Shown here one piece after another: positions 37,521 through 48,177 of a DNA stretch of 64,000 bases. The notes under the pieces were generated by a model. The model saw only the letters and a list, made by a program, of their open reading frames with translations. It was not told the origin of the DNA and did no database searches. Within the stretch, counting starts at the first letter, position 1, and each line of letters starts with the position of its first letter. The DNA lies in assembly GCA_963680875.1 (NCBI GenBank), contig OY804589.1:3162001-3226000 (forward strand), written 5' to 3'. The translations under genes and the position numbers were made by a program. Source of the stretch: Bathymodiolus brooksi. Taxonomy: Eukaryota > Mollusca > Bivalvia > Mytilida > Modiolidae.

Positions 37521-38749
37521 TAAGCAGTCGGAGAGCAGACTCGATAATGGCGTCATTTCAATTAATTTGTCACGTACATTTTTTACCGGAATCGGACACG
37601 TTTTAGAATACATCGACCAAGTGTTGAAAATTCACTCGTTTTAATCGTTGTGAGCATCAAATATAACTGAAGAAGCGAGAAAAACATAGAAAATTGTTTC
37701 TTTCATATAAATTTGAGGCCCGGTGCTTGAACTTCTTGTAACAAAGGAGTAATGCAGAAATTAAAACGACACGGAAATGGCGGAAGTTGTTTCAAAAAAC
37801 ACGAAAAATTAAAAATTTAAATATTTGCCGAAAGGGTGATGGAAAATCATATATATAGTTCAATAGATTTCTATATTAGTATTTCAAAGAAACATTTTCT
37901 GTAATTAAACATACAATAGAACTTTTTGGATCGTGTCACAGTTTGGTTGGATTCAAGGGAGATAACTAGAATCATCACATACTCGTATTTATAGAACGCG
38001 TGTAAGTCAATGCATGTTTTCTCAATAAAACATATTATTTTGTATTAAAAATGTTGAAATTAGTCAGAATAATTGTCCATTATATCTACAGCTATTAAAT
38101 TGATCAAATATAATTTAACAGACGAGTCCAAATTTGAGATTTTATTTTTTTATGGAACCACAACAGTAAGGAGCAATTACATTACTGTAAAATTAATCCT
38201 GTTAAGCTGACTTTTCGGTCGAAATACATGTAAAGTTGTTCCATGAAGGTATAACAAAACAAGAATCAACTGTAATGGTCTACTAAATCTATCGAATGAA
38301 CTTGAGAAAAAAAACCAGTCATATTTTCATATGCAATGGTAAATCTTGGAATATTAAAAATTACTTTCAACTCTTTTTTTTAACAAAAGGCTATTCAAAC
38401 ACGTCCACCAGTTTTATTGGTGGATTCACCATACAAATCATGTATAGCGCCCCCTAGCGACCCACCACGAGCATGTTGATGTCAATGTACTTGATACAAG
38501 CTATACTTTTTTCAATGTAAATGACCTTATAAAAGACAAATGAATGAAAATGATGATAATGAAAAAAATATAAAATGTTATCACATCATATGCATGTACA
38601 TCCTCGTAATGACTCTTGAGCAGAACTCGTGTTAGCCAATATTTACTATTTTATAGATGTTTCTTTAAAAAAATGGGTGAGGGGTGTAATGTTTTTAACC
38701 TTTTTTTAAAACAAAAGCAGATTGTACTGTACTAAGATCCATTATTTAA

Positions 38750-38905
38750 TTAAGGATTGATCTCAATTTTCTTTCGGTTCATGAAGAAATAAACTCAAAA
38801 ATGTGGTACACACTGTGTTATGCAAGGGTGTGTACCACATTTTTTAGCTTATTTCTTCATGAACCGAACAAAAAATTGTGATCAATCCTTATAAATTAAT
38901 TCCTA
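38750..38905. repeat. Hairpin inverted repeat inside the 3.7-kb element
   Basis: AAGGATTGATC...GAAGAAATAA...GTGGTACACAC pairs with GTGTGTACCAC...TTATTTCTTCATGAACC...GATCAATCCTT. Arms are about 65 bp around a ~15-bp loop: a small foldback MITE. Confidence 0.85.
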
Positions 38906-39372
38906 TTTAATTTTTGTCTTGTTCTAAAAATATTTTGTCGGATAATAATTGCTTAAAAAGAATTAAAATATACAAAATTCCCAATTGAGACCCCAACATG
39001 TGACTTGAACTTTCAGTTAAAAATTTTGTTTATGGAAAATAACATCAATTTTTTATTCAATCAAAATCTCTTAAAACACATCAAATTAATTTATTTACTT
39101 TTTACAAAATAAAATTCACAATTTACAACAAAAACTTCAACTAATTTTTTTTTTTATTAAAAATAATAAAACATGTGAATAATAGGAGAAAACTGGATGG
39201 GGCTCTAATTTAAAATACTACTTGAATATGCCAATGCCATTACCATAGAAAATTTGCATACACAAATGTATCAGAATTTAAAATTAACCTTATTCTTTCT
39301 AGAAGATCTAGGCGGCATGATTTTAATTGTCAGCACAAAAAAAAAACCTATCAGATAATTTTTTTAAAAAGA

Positions 39373-40074
39373 TTAATAAAAAAAAGAGGGATTTGGGAAG
39401 CATGAATATTTAGATGAAAAACTGTATGGCAACCACAGAGTTTTGCTCCTGGCTTTCAACATACACATGAGAAAAACAATACCCAAAATACCAACAAATC
39501 TTTTACTGTATATACTTTTGTCACAAATGCAACATTCTAGTTGGGGTTTGAATTTTTTATATTTCTTGTAGTGATCAATACAGAGAAAAAATTGACTAGA
39601 TATACATGCTTCTTTGTTGTTATTCTGATCTAGCTCAATCTGAAAGCACGACTGGAAAGAGTCAAAATTAACGGATGTCGAATGGTCACCATTTTTTTCA
39701 CACATGTTCATGTGTTGCAAAAAGCATACATGTTTTTTACTACAGTCATTATTTTCTGCATTAACTGCAGTATGGAGTGTAAATTCACATGGGTCAAATG
39801 ACAAATTACCATAGCTGTCAAAGTTTTCTGTTGTAAAATTTAAATCATTTGTTTCAAATGCACAGCTTGTATCTATGGCTGTATCATATTTTCTAAATTT
39901 TCTTTTGCTTGATGTTTCTTCTGTATCGTGGGACATTTCGAGTGATTTTCTAAATCGTGCCTCACACATTCTACAAATACAGTCATCATCTTTGAATGCA
40001 TATGCATTTTTGACAAAAGTATAAAACAGTGGTTGATCTCGCCTCTGTGAGAGGTGCCAGTAGCAGTTAGTCAC
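39373..40074 (-). CDS. Unrecognised Cys-rich ORF of the 3.7-kb TIR element
   Basis: This is a 233-codon open frame I do not recognise. Near the N-terminus is HLSQRRDQPLFYTFVKN followed by CICRMCEARFRK (paired CxC/CxxC). In the second half comes LCIDHYKKYKKF and then CCICDKS, a CxxHY...CxxC pattern seen in several uncharacterised marine invertebrate proteins, probably zinc-binding. The last ~35 residues are hydrophobic and may be read-through past a GTATAT donor-like site. Being the only long ORF of the TIR element, it may be part of its transposase or a passenger. The upstream residues suggest that more of the protein is missing. Confidence 0.5.
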   Translation of the reverse strand: MTNCYWHLSQRRDQPLFYTFVKNAYAFKDDDCICRMCEARFRKSLEMSHDTEETSSKRKFRKYDTAIDTSCAFETNDLNFTTENFDSYGNLSFDPCEFTLHTAVNAENNDCSKKHVCFLQHMNMCEKNGDHSTSVNFDSFQSCFQIELDQNNNKEACISSQFFLCIDHYKKYKKFKPQLECCICDKSIYSKRFVGILGIVFLMCMLKARSKTLWLPYSFSSKYSCFPNPSFFY

Positions 40075-41220
40075 CTCTTCTCGTTTAGTTTATGCAAGGG
40101 CCTGGTGATCTGCCTTCATGCACCCGTTGACAGTTTGACTTTGGTGGCATATTTCAGAAAAGGGGGGTGCATATACCAATCAGGGGCCCTCAAGGGACAA
40201 ATAATACAGTACAATAAATGATTCGATGACATATACAGTAATAAAAATGAACAATTCAATGATAAAAAAAAAGCAAAACAATCAAAACCATCATGTTATT
40301 TTAAGGTTGTTTTTTTTTTAGTTTCTTAAGAGAAAAAAAAAGGAAAAAAAAGATTATTCAAAATATCTATATTTTCACAATTAAAAGTCCAGAAAATTTT
40401 TTGAAAAGAGGACAAGGATTGAAAATTAACATTAAACTTATTGATCAGTTCAAATAATGTTGTTCTTGCTTCTAAAAAATGAGTGTGATGCGATAGCCCT
40501 AGGCAGTAATCAAGTAGAAGTAGAAGTACAATGAAAAAATGAATTTCATCATCTACTTCATCAATACATTATGCTTTAAAAAATTCTTAATATTACATGT
40601 CAAAAATTCTTTCATTGTTCGGGTTGTAGTTATGAACCTACACGATTGACAGAACGGGATAAATGCATCGAATTTCGAGAAAATTTGGTGTAAATATTGA
40701 TTATACGAGCAAAATGGTAGGAGAAAATTGTTCAATCTTGCCTGTTTTGGATGACGCAGCCAAATTGACTATATTTCTTAAACTGTTAAGAGTGATGTAA
40801 ATTCCCTTTTACCCAATGAAGTGTAGATATTATTCTGTCCAAGGAACCAGTTTTTAAATTTTTCCCTCCACGGGAACTTTATTCTGTCAGATGCAAAAAG
40901 TGTAAACATACGCGACAAAAAAAACCTACGATTTTCCGAGGTAAAGAAAAAAAACGTTATTTTTACATTCATCGTAGACCGATTTTATACCAGACTGAAA
41001 ATCATGACCATTAATAAATATAAATGTGATTTTTAATCATATTTCAATCATTTTCATTGGTTTAATAGAAGAAAAACGTAGTTTTCCAAGTACGTATAAT
41101 TGTTTGGGTTTGTGAAGCGCTATCTAGCGGAAAATATTTACGATTATCTCCCTTGGATTTTTAAATATTCCACGGACCGGAAAACTAGAATTTTTGCGAG
41201 TCTGCTGTTCAACTGTAAGG

Positions 41221-42250
41221 ATCATTTCAGCAAAGTTTAGTTGAGATTGGCTCAATAGTTTCAGAAAAGACTTTTTTTAATTTCATCCCCCCTTTTTTCT
41301 AATTTGCATAATCGGTCAAAATGGGTAATGGGATTTACTTCAAAATTGCAGGGTAGGTAGATCTTGATATGCTGCACATTTTTGCAAGAAACTTAACATC
41401 TATCTCTATATAGTTTTTGAAATATAAGACGAAAAGTATTAAAATAAAAAAAAAAATTGATGAAAAAAGGGCAATAACTCCAAGATGGGTAATCAAATTT
41501 ACTTCAAAATTGCAGGGTAGGTAGATCTTGACATGCTGAGCATGTTCGCAGTTTCAACTTACCATCTATCTGTTATAGTTTTTGAAATAAAGGACGAAAA
41601 ATATTAAAATTTTGAAAATTTGATGAAAAAAGGGAAATAACTCTTCAAAGGGCCAAAATGAGTAATGGGATTTACTTAAAAATTGCAGGGTAGGTAGATC
41701 TTGATATGCCGCACATTTTTGCAATTTAAAGTTAACCTTTATCTCTTATAGTTTTTGAAATATAAGACGAAAAGCATTAAAATTTTACAAATTTGATGAA
41801 AAAAGGGCAATAACTCCAAGATGGGTAATCAGATTTACTTCAAAATTGCAGGGTAGGTAGATCTTGATATGCTGCACATTTTTGCAAGAAACTTAACATC
41901 TATCTCTAAATAGTTTTTGAAATATAAGACGAAAAGTATTAAAATGAAAAAACAAATTGATGAAAAAAGGGCAATAACTCCAAGATGGGTAATCAGATTT
42001 ACTTCAAAATTGCAGGGTAGGTAGATCTTGATGTGCTGATCATTTTTACCCCTTGTCAGATTTTTGATATTACTAACGGTTTTTGAGTTATTACCAAAAA
42101 CCTGCAATTTTACCATATGTTCTATTTTTAGTAACAGCGGCCATGTTGGTTGGTGCACGGCATCACCGGACACAATTTTGAAACTAGATACCCTAGTAAT
42201 GATTCAGACCAAGTTTGGTTTCCATTGGTCTAGTACTTTCAGAGGAGAAG
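41221..42250. repeat. ~165-bp tandem repeat, right part of the giant element
   Basis: GCAGGGTAGGTAGATCTTGA recurs at about 41348, 41515, 41686, 41847 and 42011. Neighbouring phrases are CAATAACTCCAAGATGGGTA and TAGTTTTTGAAATATAAGACG. A related single copy lies at about 32290. The first 100 bp are the resumed 311-bp repeat after the 3.7-kb insertion. Confidence 0.88.
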
Positions 42251-42340
42251 ATTTTTGAAAAAGTTTACGACGGACGACGACGACGGACGCCAAGTGATGA
42301 GAATAGCTCACATGACCCTTTGGGTCAGGTGAGCTAAAAA

Positions 42341-42519
42341 TGGGTTTTCCTTGGAAGAAAAAGCATTTCACTACGCAAATTAGTAAGCGATTTGCGTCCT
42401 ATCGACATTTTGACAGGGGAAATAGCGGTTGAAGTGACAGAGGTAGTAGGAGTGAGTCCGGCCTTGTGGTATTTTAGGTACATAGCGAGCATATTTTTGA
42501 CTCTACACAAGCGCCTGTG
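42341..42519 (-). repeat. Right arm of the ~178-bp long inverted repeat
   Basis: This is the reverse complement of 31610-31787, ending ACAAGCGCCTGTG. It lies directly after the giant element, so that element and the foldback MITE sit in the middle of an older transposon. Confidence 0.85.
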
Positions 42520-42526
42520 ATTACTG

Positions 42527-43278
42527 TAGGTCCTGTGTTCAAATCTATTTTATTGTTGTGGCAAAAGTCCGACAAAAATTGTCTTTGACCGATAAAATAA
42601 TCTTAATCGTTGGACCAATTGACCGGTAAACATATGCCAGGTAGTATTTTATTTTTTGCAAATTTTCAAACAATTGTCAAATCAAAATATTTGATCATTG
42701 CTCTCTTCGCAAGTTCAGCTTGAATTCGCGGAAAATCCCATTTCTATTTTTAAAATATTGATATGGAGACTTCAGTAATTGTCGAAAGGGCATTTTAAAT
42801 CATTATCTTTACTACGCTTTAAAAAACGAATCGCGCATGGCTAAATTTCAAGCAATAATTTGTCACCGTTCTTTTGTTGAAATGAAAATGTTGGGGCTCC
42901 GATATGTAGCCAGGGCTATTCCTGGAAAGAGTCAGAAAAGGAAAACCACGGAAAGTGATGATAAGCGGGAAAAAACGAAGAAGTATGAGGAAAATAGAAA
43001 GGCACGTCAATTTAACATGAAGTGGTTGATCAATTGCGAATGGCTCAATTACGATGAGAGCAACGACATCATGGCATGCAAAACTGTGCTTACATATATG
43101 AATATACAAGAGAATAAAATATTGCACTTAAATTGTATTAATTTTTTTTCGTCGAGTAAAAAGTGATTTGGTCCGGAAAAAGTTCTACCTTTACTGGACC
43201 AAATGTCCAGTGAAGTCCAAGGTAACTTTGGAATGACTGTTATAGGTCCTGTGTTCAGATATATTTTATTGTTGTGGC
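42527..43278. repeat. 680-bp segment between 36-bp direct repeats
   Basis: TAGGTCCTGTGTTCA...TTTTATTGTTGTGGC occurs at 42527-42562 and 43243-43278 with two differences. The enclosed sequence includes a broken zinc-finger ORF. The direct repeats could be an unusually long target duplication or the trace of a local duplication. Confidence 0.65.
42837..43166 (+). pseudogene. Degenerate TTF/BED-like zinc-finger fragment (ZNF862/hAT-like)
   Basis: A 109-codon frame contains a basic stretch (KSQKRKTTESDDKREKTKK) and then RQFNMKWLINCEWLNYDES...MACKT, which resembles the first zinc finger of ZNF862-like and hAT-related proteins (WL...WL.YDE...M.C..C). The second Cys of the expected CxxC is replaced (CKTV), and no transposase domain follows, so it is a 5' fragment or relic. 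Recognition is by eye. Confidence 0.5.
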
Positions 43279-43971
43279 CATTTTGGATCTGTGATCGATA
43301 TAAAAAACATATTTGCCCTTAAAAACTATCCAAAGGTTCCAGCAAGGTGTGATTTCAAATGGTTCAGTGGTACACAGAATAATAATTTGAATTTTTTTTC
43401 AAATTATTTCTCTTAAGAGTTATTCCCCTTTGATTATCTTTTTAGAAATGTTGCATGTTTCAATTTATTGTTACTCCTTCTATATTTGATTGTTGCCTTG
43501 TATTAGGCAAGAATAAATATAGGTTAGTCATATTATCTGATCATTTTCATTATTAATAACCCATTAAGATGAGCACTTCACAAAAAAACTGCATCAAAAT
43601 CAGATAAAGAATAAAAACTTTCAAATTTTGGAAATTGCATTTCATGGCCTCTTTCGGTCAAGTTTTTCTCAGAAACCGTAAAAGAGAGAGGAAACCCACT
43701 GACATATGATCAAAAGCTCTCAACACAATTCATTCAACGACAAAAAGCACATCAAAATTGGATGAAAAATAAATATTCTATACATCTTTTAAATATGCCA
43801 AAATTCTGAATTTCGGACCCTTGTAGACCCTTTTTCGAAATAAAATAACAAAACATGTTGATGGCCCATCAATAACTTATAAAGATGAACACTTTGCAGA
43901 AAACTACATTAAAATTGGATGAAAATTAAAAAAGTAAATTTTTGTTTACCTCTTTTGTCAAAAATAGTAAT
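43279..43971. other. AT-rich stretch with faint ~300-bp repeats; no gene
   Basis: Phrases like AACCCATTAAGATGAGCACTTC (43558) and CCATCAATAACTTATAAAGATG (43864) suggest two degenerate copies of a repeat. There is no open frame of interest. Confidence 0.5.
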
Positions 43972-44943
43972 ACAGTCAAACCTGTTGTATTGACCATCTC
44001 TATTAAGTTACAGTCAAACCTGCTTTAGTGAACACCTCTATTAAGTTACAGTCAAACCTGCTTTAGTGACCACCTCTATTAAGTTACAGTCAAACCTACT
44101 TTAGTGACCACCTCTATCAAGTAATACAGTCAAACCTGCTTTAGTGACCACCTCTATTAAGTTACAGTCAAACCTGCTTTAATGACCACCTCTATTAAGT
44201 TCCAGTCAAACCTGCTTTACTGACCACCTCTATTACGTTAGTCAAATCTTCTTTAGTGACTACCTCTATTAAGTAATACAGTTAAACCTGTTTTAGTGAC
44301 CACCTCTATTAAGTTAGTCAAGCCTGCTTTAGTGACCACCTCTATTAAGTTAGTCAAACCTGCTTTAGTGACCACCTCTATTAAGCTATGGTCAAACCTG
44401 CCTTAGTGACCACCTCTATTAAGTAATATAGTCAAACCTGCTTTAGTGACCACCTCTATTAAGTTACAGTCAAACCTGCTTTAATGACCACCTCTATTAA
44501 GTTCCAGTCAAACCTGCTTTAGTGACCTCTATTACGTTAGTCAAACCTTCTTTAGTGACCACCTCTATTAAGTAATACAGTTAAACCTGTTTTAGTGACC
44601 ACCTCTATTAAGTTAGTCAAGCCTGCTTTAGTGACCACCTCTATTAAGTTAGTTAAACCTGCGTTAGTGACCACCTCTATTAAGTTACAGTCAAATCTTC
44701 TTTAGTAACCACCTCTATTAAGTTACAGTCAAACCTGCTTTAGTGACCACCTCTATTAGGTTATACAGTCAAATCTGCTTTAGTGACCACCTCTATTAAG
44801 ATAGTCAAACCTGCTTTAGTGACCACCTCTATTAATTTAGTCAAACCTGCTTTAGTGACCACCTCTATTAAGTTAGTCAAACCTGCTTTAGTGACCACCT
44901 CTATTAAGTTAGTCAAACCTGCTTTAGTGACCACCTCTATTAA
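43972..44943. repeat. Satellite of 36/38/40-bp monomers, first block
   Basis: Tandem copies of CAGTCAAACCTGCTTTAGTGACCACCTCTATTAAGTTA. The 36-bp form lacks CA after GTTA; longer forms add AATA. The first units (CCTGTTGTATTGACCATC) are the most divergent. The CAGTCAAACCT... start is reminiscent of pogo/Tigger-type terminal repeats, so the satellite may have grown from a transposon end; that is inference. Confidence 0.95.
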
Positions 44944-45788
44944 CAGGGTTCATACACTCTTTTATTGAGCAAAATCAAGGACTTTTCAAGGACTTTCCAG
45001 GACAAAAATAACAGTTTTCAAGCACCTTTTTCTGAGCATTTTCATATATAAAACCTTAACTCTCCCTTTCAGATCCTTTCACACATGGCAGAAATAAAGA
45101 TATAAAAATACCTTTCATATGACTTTGGAGGGCTGATTCTCCCATGGAGGAAATGTCAAAACTTTTGTTGCAGCATTTGCAGTGTGTTTATGAATATCCA
45201 GGCATGGTATTGCGGCTGCTCTAGCCATTTGCTCAAGAATTTACATTTTCCCGGCATCTTGAACTGGCAATGATGAAGGTCACTGGCAACTGATGGCTGA
45301 TCATGCGATGTTATGATTTTTTATTTTCATAATTTTTCATTTAGAACATAAGTGGACACGTTTGATGTTAACTTATGCCCATTAAGAAATATGTTCAGAA
45401 AAACCCATGAATCGCCACGGAAACTAATTAAAATGACAAGCTTGAAGCCAGGTGATGGGATTAAATTAATGTGTATTTTTGATTTGAGCGGTAAAATTCC
45501 GGAAAACACCGTTTTATAGAAATGGCACGATTTTCCACAAATAGCGCGTAGTGATACGGGAAGGTCTATTTATATTTCCACGGGTAACTGAGGTTGTTGA
45601 CATCAATTCAACGTCTTGGAGATCGAAAATGACTGTTAACATGCACTTATTCCGCGGAAATAAGATTATTCAAATGAAAAACTAGTTTTCAAGCACCTTT
45701 ATTGAAATTCAAGTACTTTCAAGTCCTTGATTTTGCTACTTTCGTTTTCAAGTACTTTCAAGGATTTCAAGCACTTGTACGAACCCTG
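44944..45788. mobile_element. 845-bp CAGGG-ended DNA element, TATTAA duplication
   Basis: It starts CAGGGTTCATACA and ends TGTACGAACCCTG; the inverted repeat continues imperfectly through the ACTTTCAAGGA-type segments. TATTAA is present on both sides (44938-44943, 45789-45794) and excising the element restores a satellite unit. It is nonautonomous with no transposase. End sequence and length suit a nonautonomous cut-and-paste family; the superfamily is not settled. Confidence 0.82.
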
Positions 45789-48177
45789 TATTAAGTTAGT
45801 CAAACCTGCTTTAGTAACCACCTCTATTAAGTTACAGTCAAACCTGCTTTAGTTACCACCTCTATTAAGTTACAGTCAAACCTGCTTTAGTGACCATCTC
45901 TATTAAGCTACAATCAAACCTGCTTTAGTGACCAACTCTAATAAGTTACAGTCAAACCTGTTTTAGTGACCACCTCTATTAAGTTACAGTCAAACCTGCT
46001 TGTGACCACCTCTATTAAGCTACAATCAAAACTGCTTTAGTGACCACCTCTATTAAGTTACAGTCAAACCTGCTTTAGTGACCACCTCTATTAAGTTAGT
46101 CAAACCTGCTTTCGTGACCACCTCTATTAAGTTAGTCAAACCTGCTTTAGTGACCACCTCTATTAAGTTACAGTCAAACCTGCTTTAGTGACCACCTCTA
46201 TTAAGTTAGTCAAACCTGCTTTAGTGACCACCTCTATTAAGTAATACATTCAAACCTGCTTTAGTGACCACCTCTATTAAGTTAGTCAAACCTGCTTTAG
46301 TGACCACCTCTATTAAGTAATACATTCAAACCTGCTTTAGTGACCACCTCTATTAAGTTAGTCAAACCTGCTTTAGTGACCACCTCTATTAAGTTACAGT
46401 CAAACCTGCATTAGTGACCACCTCTATTAAGCTACAGTCAAACCTGCTTTAGTGACCACTTCTATTAAGATACAGTCAAATCTGCTTTAGTGACCACCTC
46501 TATTAAGTTACAGTCAAACCTGTTTCAGTGACCACCTCTATTAAGCTAGTCAAAACTGCTTTAGTGACCACCTCTATTAAGTTAGTCAAACCTACTTTAG
46601 TGACCATCTCTATTAAGTTACAGTCAAACCTGCTTTAGTGACCACCTCTATTAAGCTAGTCAAACCTGCTTTAGTGACCACCTCTATTAAGCAATACAGT
46701 CAAACCTGCTTTAGTGACCACCTCTATTAAGTGATACAGTCGAACCTGCTTTAGTGACCACCTCTATTAAGCTACAGTCAAACCTGCTTTAGTGACCACC
46801 TCTATTAAGTAATAGTCAAACCTGTTTTAGTGACCACCTCTATTAAGCTACAGTCAAACCTGCTTTAGCGACCACCTCTATTAAGTTAGTCAAACCTGCT
46901 TTAGTGACCACTTCTATTAAGTTAGTCAAACCTGCTTTAGTGACCACCTCTATTAAGTAATAGTCAAAACTGCTGTAGTGACCACCTCTATTAAGCTACA
47001 GTCAAACCTGATTTACTGACCACCTCTATTAAGTTAGTCAAACCTGCTTTAGTGACCACCTCTATTAAGTTAGTAAAACCTGCTTTAGTGACCACCTCTA
47101 TTAAGTTAGTCAAACCTGCTTTAGTGACGACCTCTATTAAGAAATAGTCAAACCTGCTTTAGTGACCACCTCTATTAAGTTACAGTCAAACCTGCTTTAG
47201 TGACCACCTCCATTAGGTTATAGTCAAATCTGCTTTAGTGACCACCTCTATTAATTTAGTCAAACCTGCTTTAGTGACCACCTCTATTAAGTTAGTCAAA
47301 CCTGCTTTAGTGACCACCTCTATTAAGTTAGTCAAACCTGCTTTAGTGACCACCTCTATTAAGTTAGTCAAACCTGCATTAGTGACCACTTCTATTAAGT
47401 TAGTCAAACCTGCTTTAGTGACCACCTCTATTAAGTTACAATCAAATCTGCTTTAGTGACCACTTCTATTAAGTTACAGTCAAATCTGCTTTAGTGACCA
47501 CCTCTATTAAGTTAGTCAAACCTGCTTTAGTGACCACCTCTATTAAGCTAGTCAAACCTGCTTTAGTGACCACCTCTATTAAGCTAGTCAAACCTGCTTT
47601 AGTGACCACTTCTATTAAGATAGTCAAACCTGCTTTAGTGACCACCTCTATTAAGTTACAATCAAACCTGCTTCAGTGACCACTTTTATTAAGTTACAGT
47701 CAAATCTTCTTTAGTAACCACCTCTATTAAGTTACAGTCAAACCTGCTTTAGTGACCACCTCTATTAGGTTATACAGTCAAATCTGCTTTGGTGACCACC
47801 TCTATTAAGATAGTCAAACCTGCTTTAGTGACCACCTCTATTAATTTAGTCAAATCTGCTTTAGTGACCACCCCTATTAAGTTAGTCAAACCTGCTTTAG
47901 TGACCACCTCTATTAAGTTAGTCAAACCTGCTTTAGTGACCACCTCTATTAAGTTACAGTCAAACCTGCGTTAGTGACCACTTCTATTAAGTTAGTCAAA
48001 CCTGCTTTAGTGACCACCTCTATTAAGTTACAATCAAACCTGCTTTAGTGACCACTTCTATTAAGTTACAGTCAAATCTGCTTTAGTGACCACCTCTATT
48101 AAGTTAGTCAAACCTGCTTTATTGACCACCTCTATTAAGCTAGTCAAACCTGCTTTAGTGACCACCTCTATTAAGCT
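45789..48177. repeat. 36/38-bp satellite, second block
   Basis: The same monomers continue after the CAGGG element. Runs of pure 36-bp units (47230-47430, 47490-47650, 44790-44940) stay open on both strands because 36 is a multiple of three, giving 12-residue repeats (LVKPALVTTSIK on plus). These are chance ORFs. Confidence 0.95.
48168..48177. repeat. Left copy of 10-bp target duplication CTATTAAGCT
   Basis: It is repeated at 53543-53552 on the far side of elements A and B. It lies in satellite, so chance identity is possible, but both copies share the less common AAGCT variant. Confidence 0.6.

Larger units (their letters stand above)
37525..41215. mobile_element. 3.7-kb TIR transposon with TAAG target duplication
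   Basis: This 3691-bp unrelated sequence interrupts the 311-bp array exactly inside CCTAAGGATC. TAAG is duplicated (37521-37524 and 41216-41219). The ends are inverted repeats of 19 bp with 16 matches, left CAGTCGGAGAGCAGACTCG. It holds one long ORF on the minus strand (39373-40074) and an internal hairpin MITE; otherwise it is AT-rich and featureless. No DDE or other known transposase was seen, so it may be nonautonomous or a degraded unknown family. Confidence 0.8.
32160..42340 (+). mobile_element. Giant hairpin-ended tandem-core element (10.2 kb incl. insertion)
   Basis: The left end is GAGGCTCCCAGGAGCCTGTA followed by AGCTCACCTG. The right end has a GACGGACGACGACGG tract and then a hairpin, AGCTCAC...GACCC TTT GGGTC...GTGAGCT, followed by AAAAA. 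So the terminal hairpin arm repeats the AGCTCACCTG near the left end. The same end structures recur at 57894-59520 and 57851-61411, which defines the family. The body is tandem repeats; no transposase is present. Without the 3.7-kb insertion it would be about 6.5 kb, expanded by repeat growth. Confidence 0.8.

Noticed and set aside
32680..37606. Many 60-98-codon ORFs on both strands repeating every 311 bp
   Set aside because: They follow the tandem unit exactly, differ by stops between units and occur on both strands at once, so they are repeat shadows.
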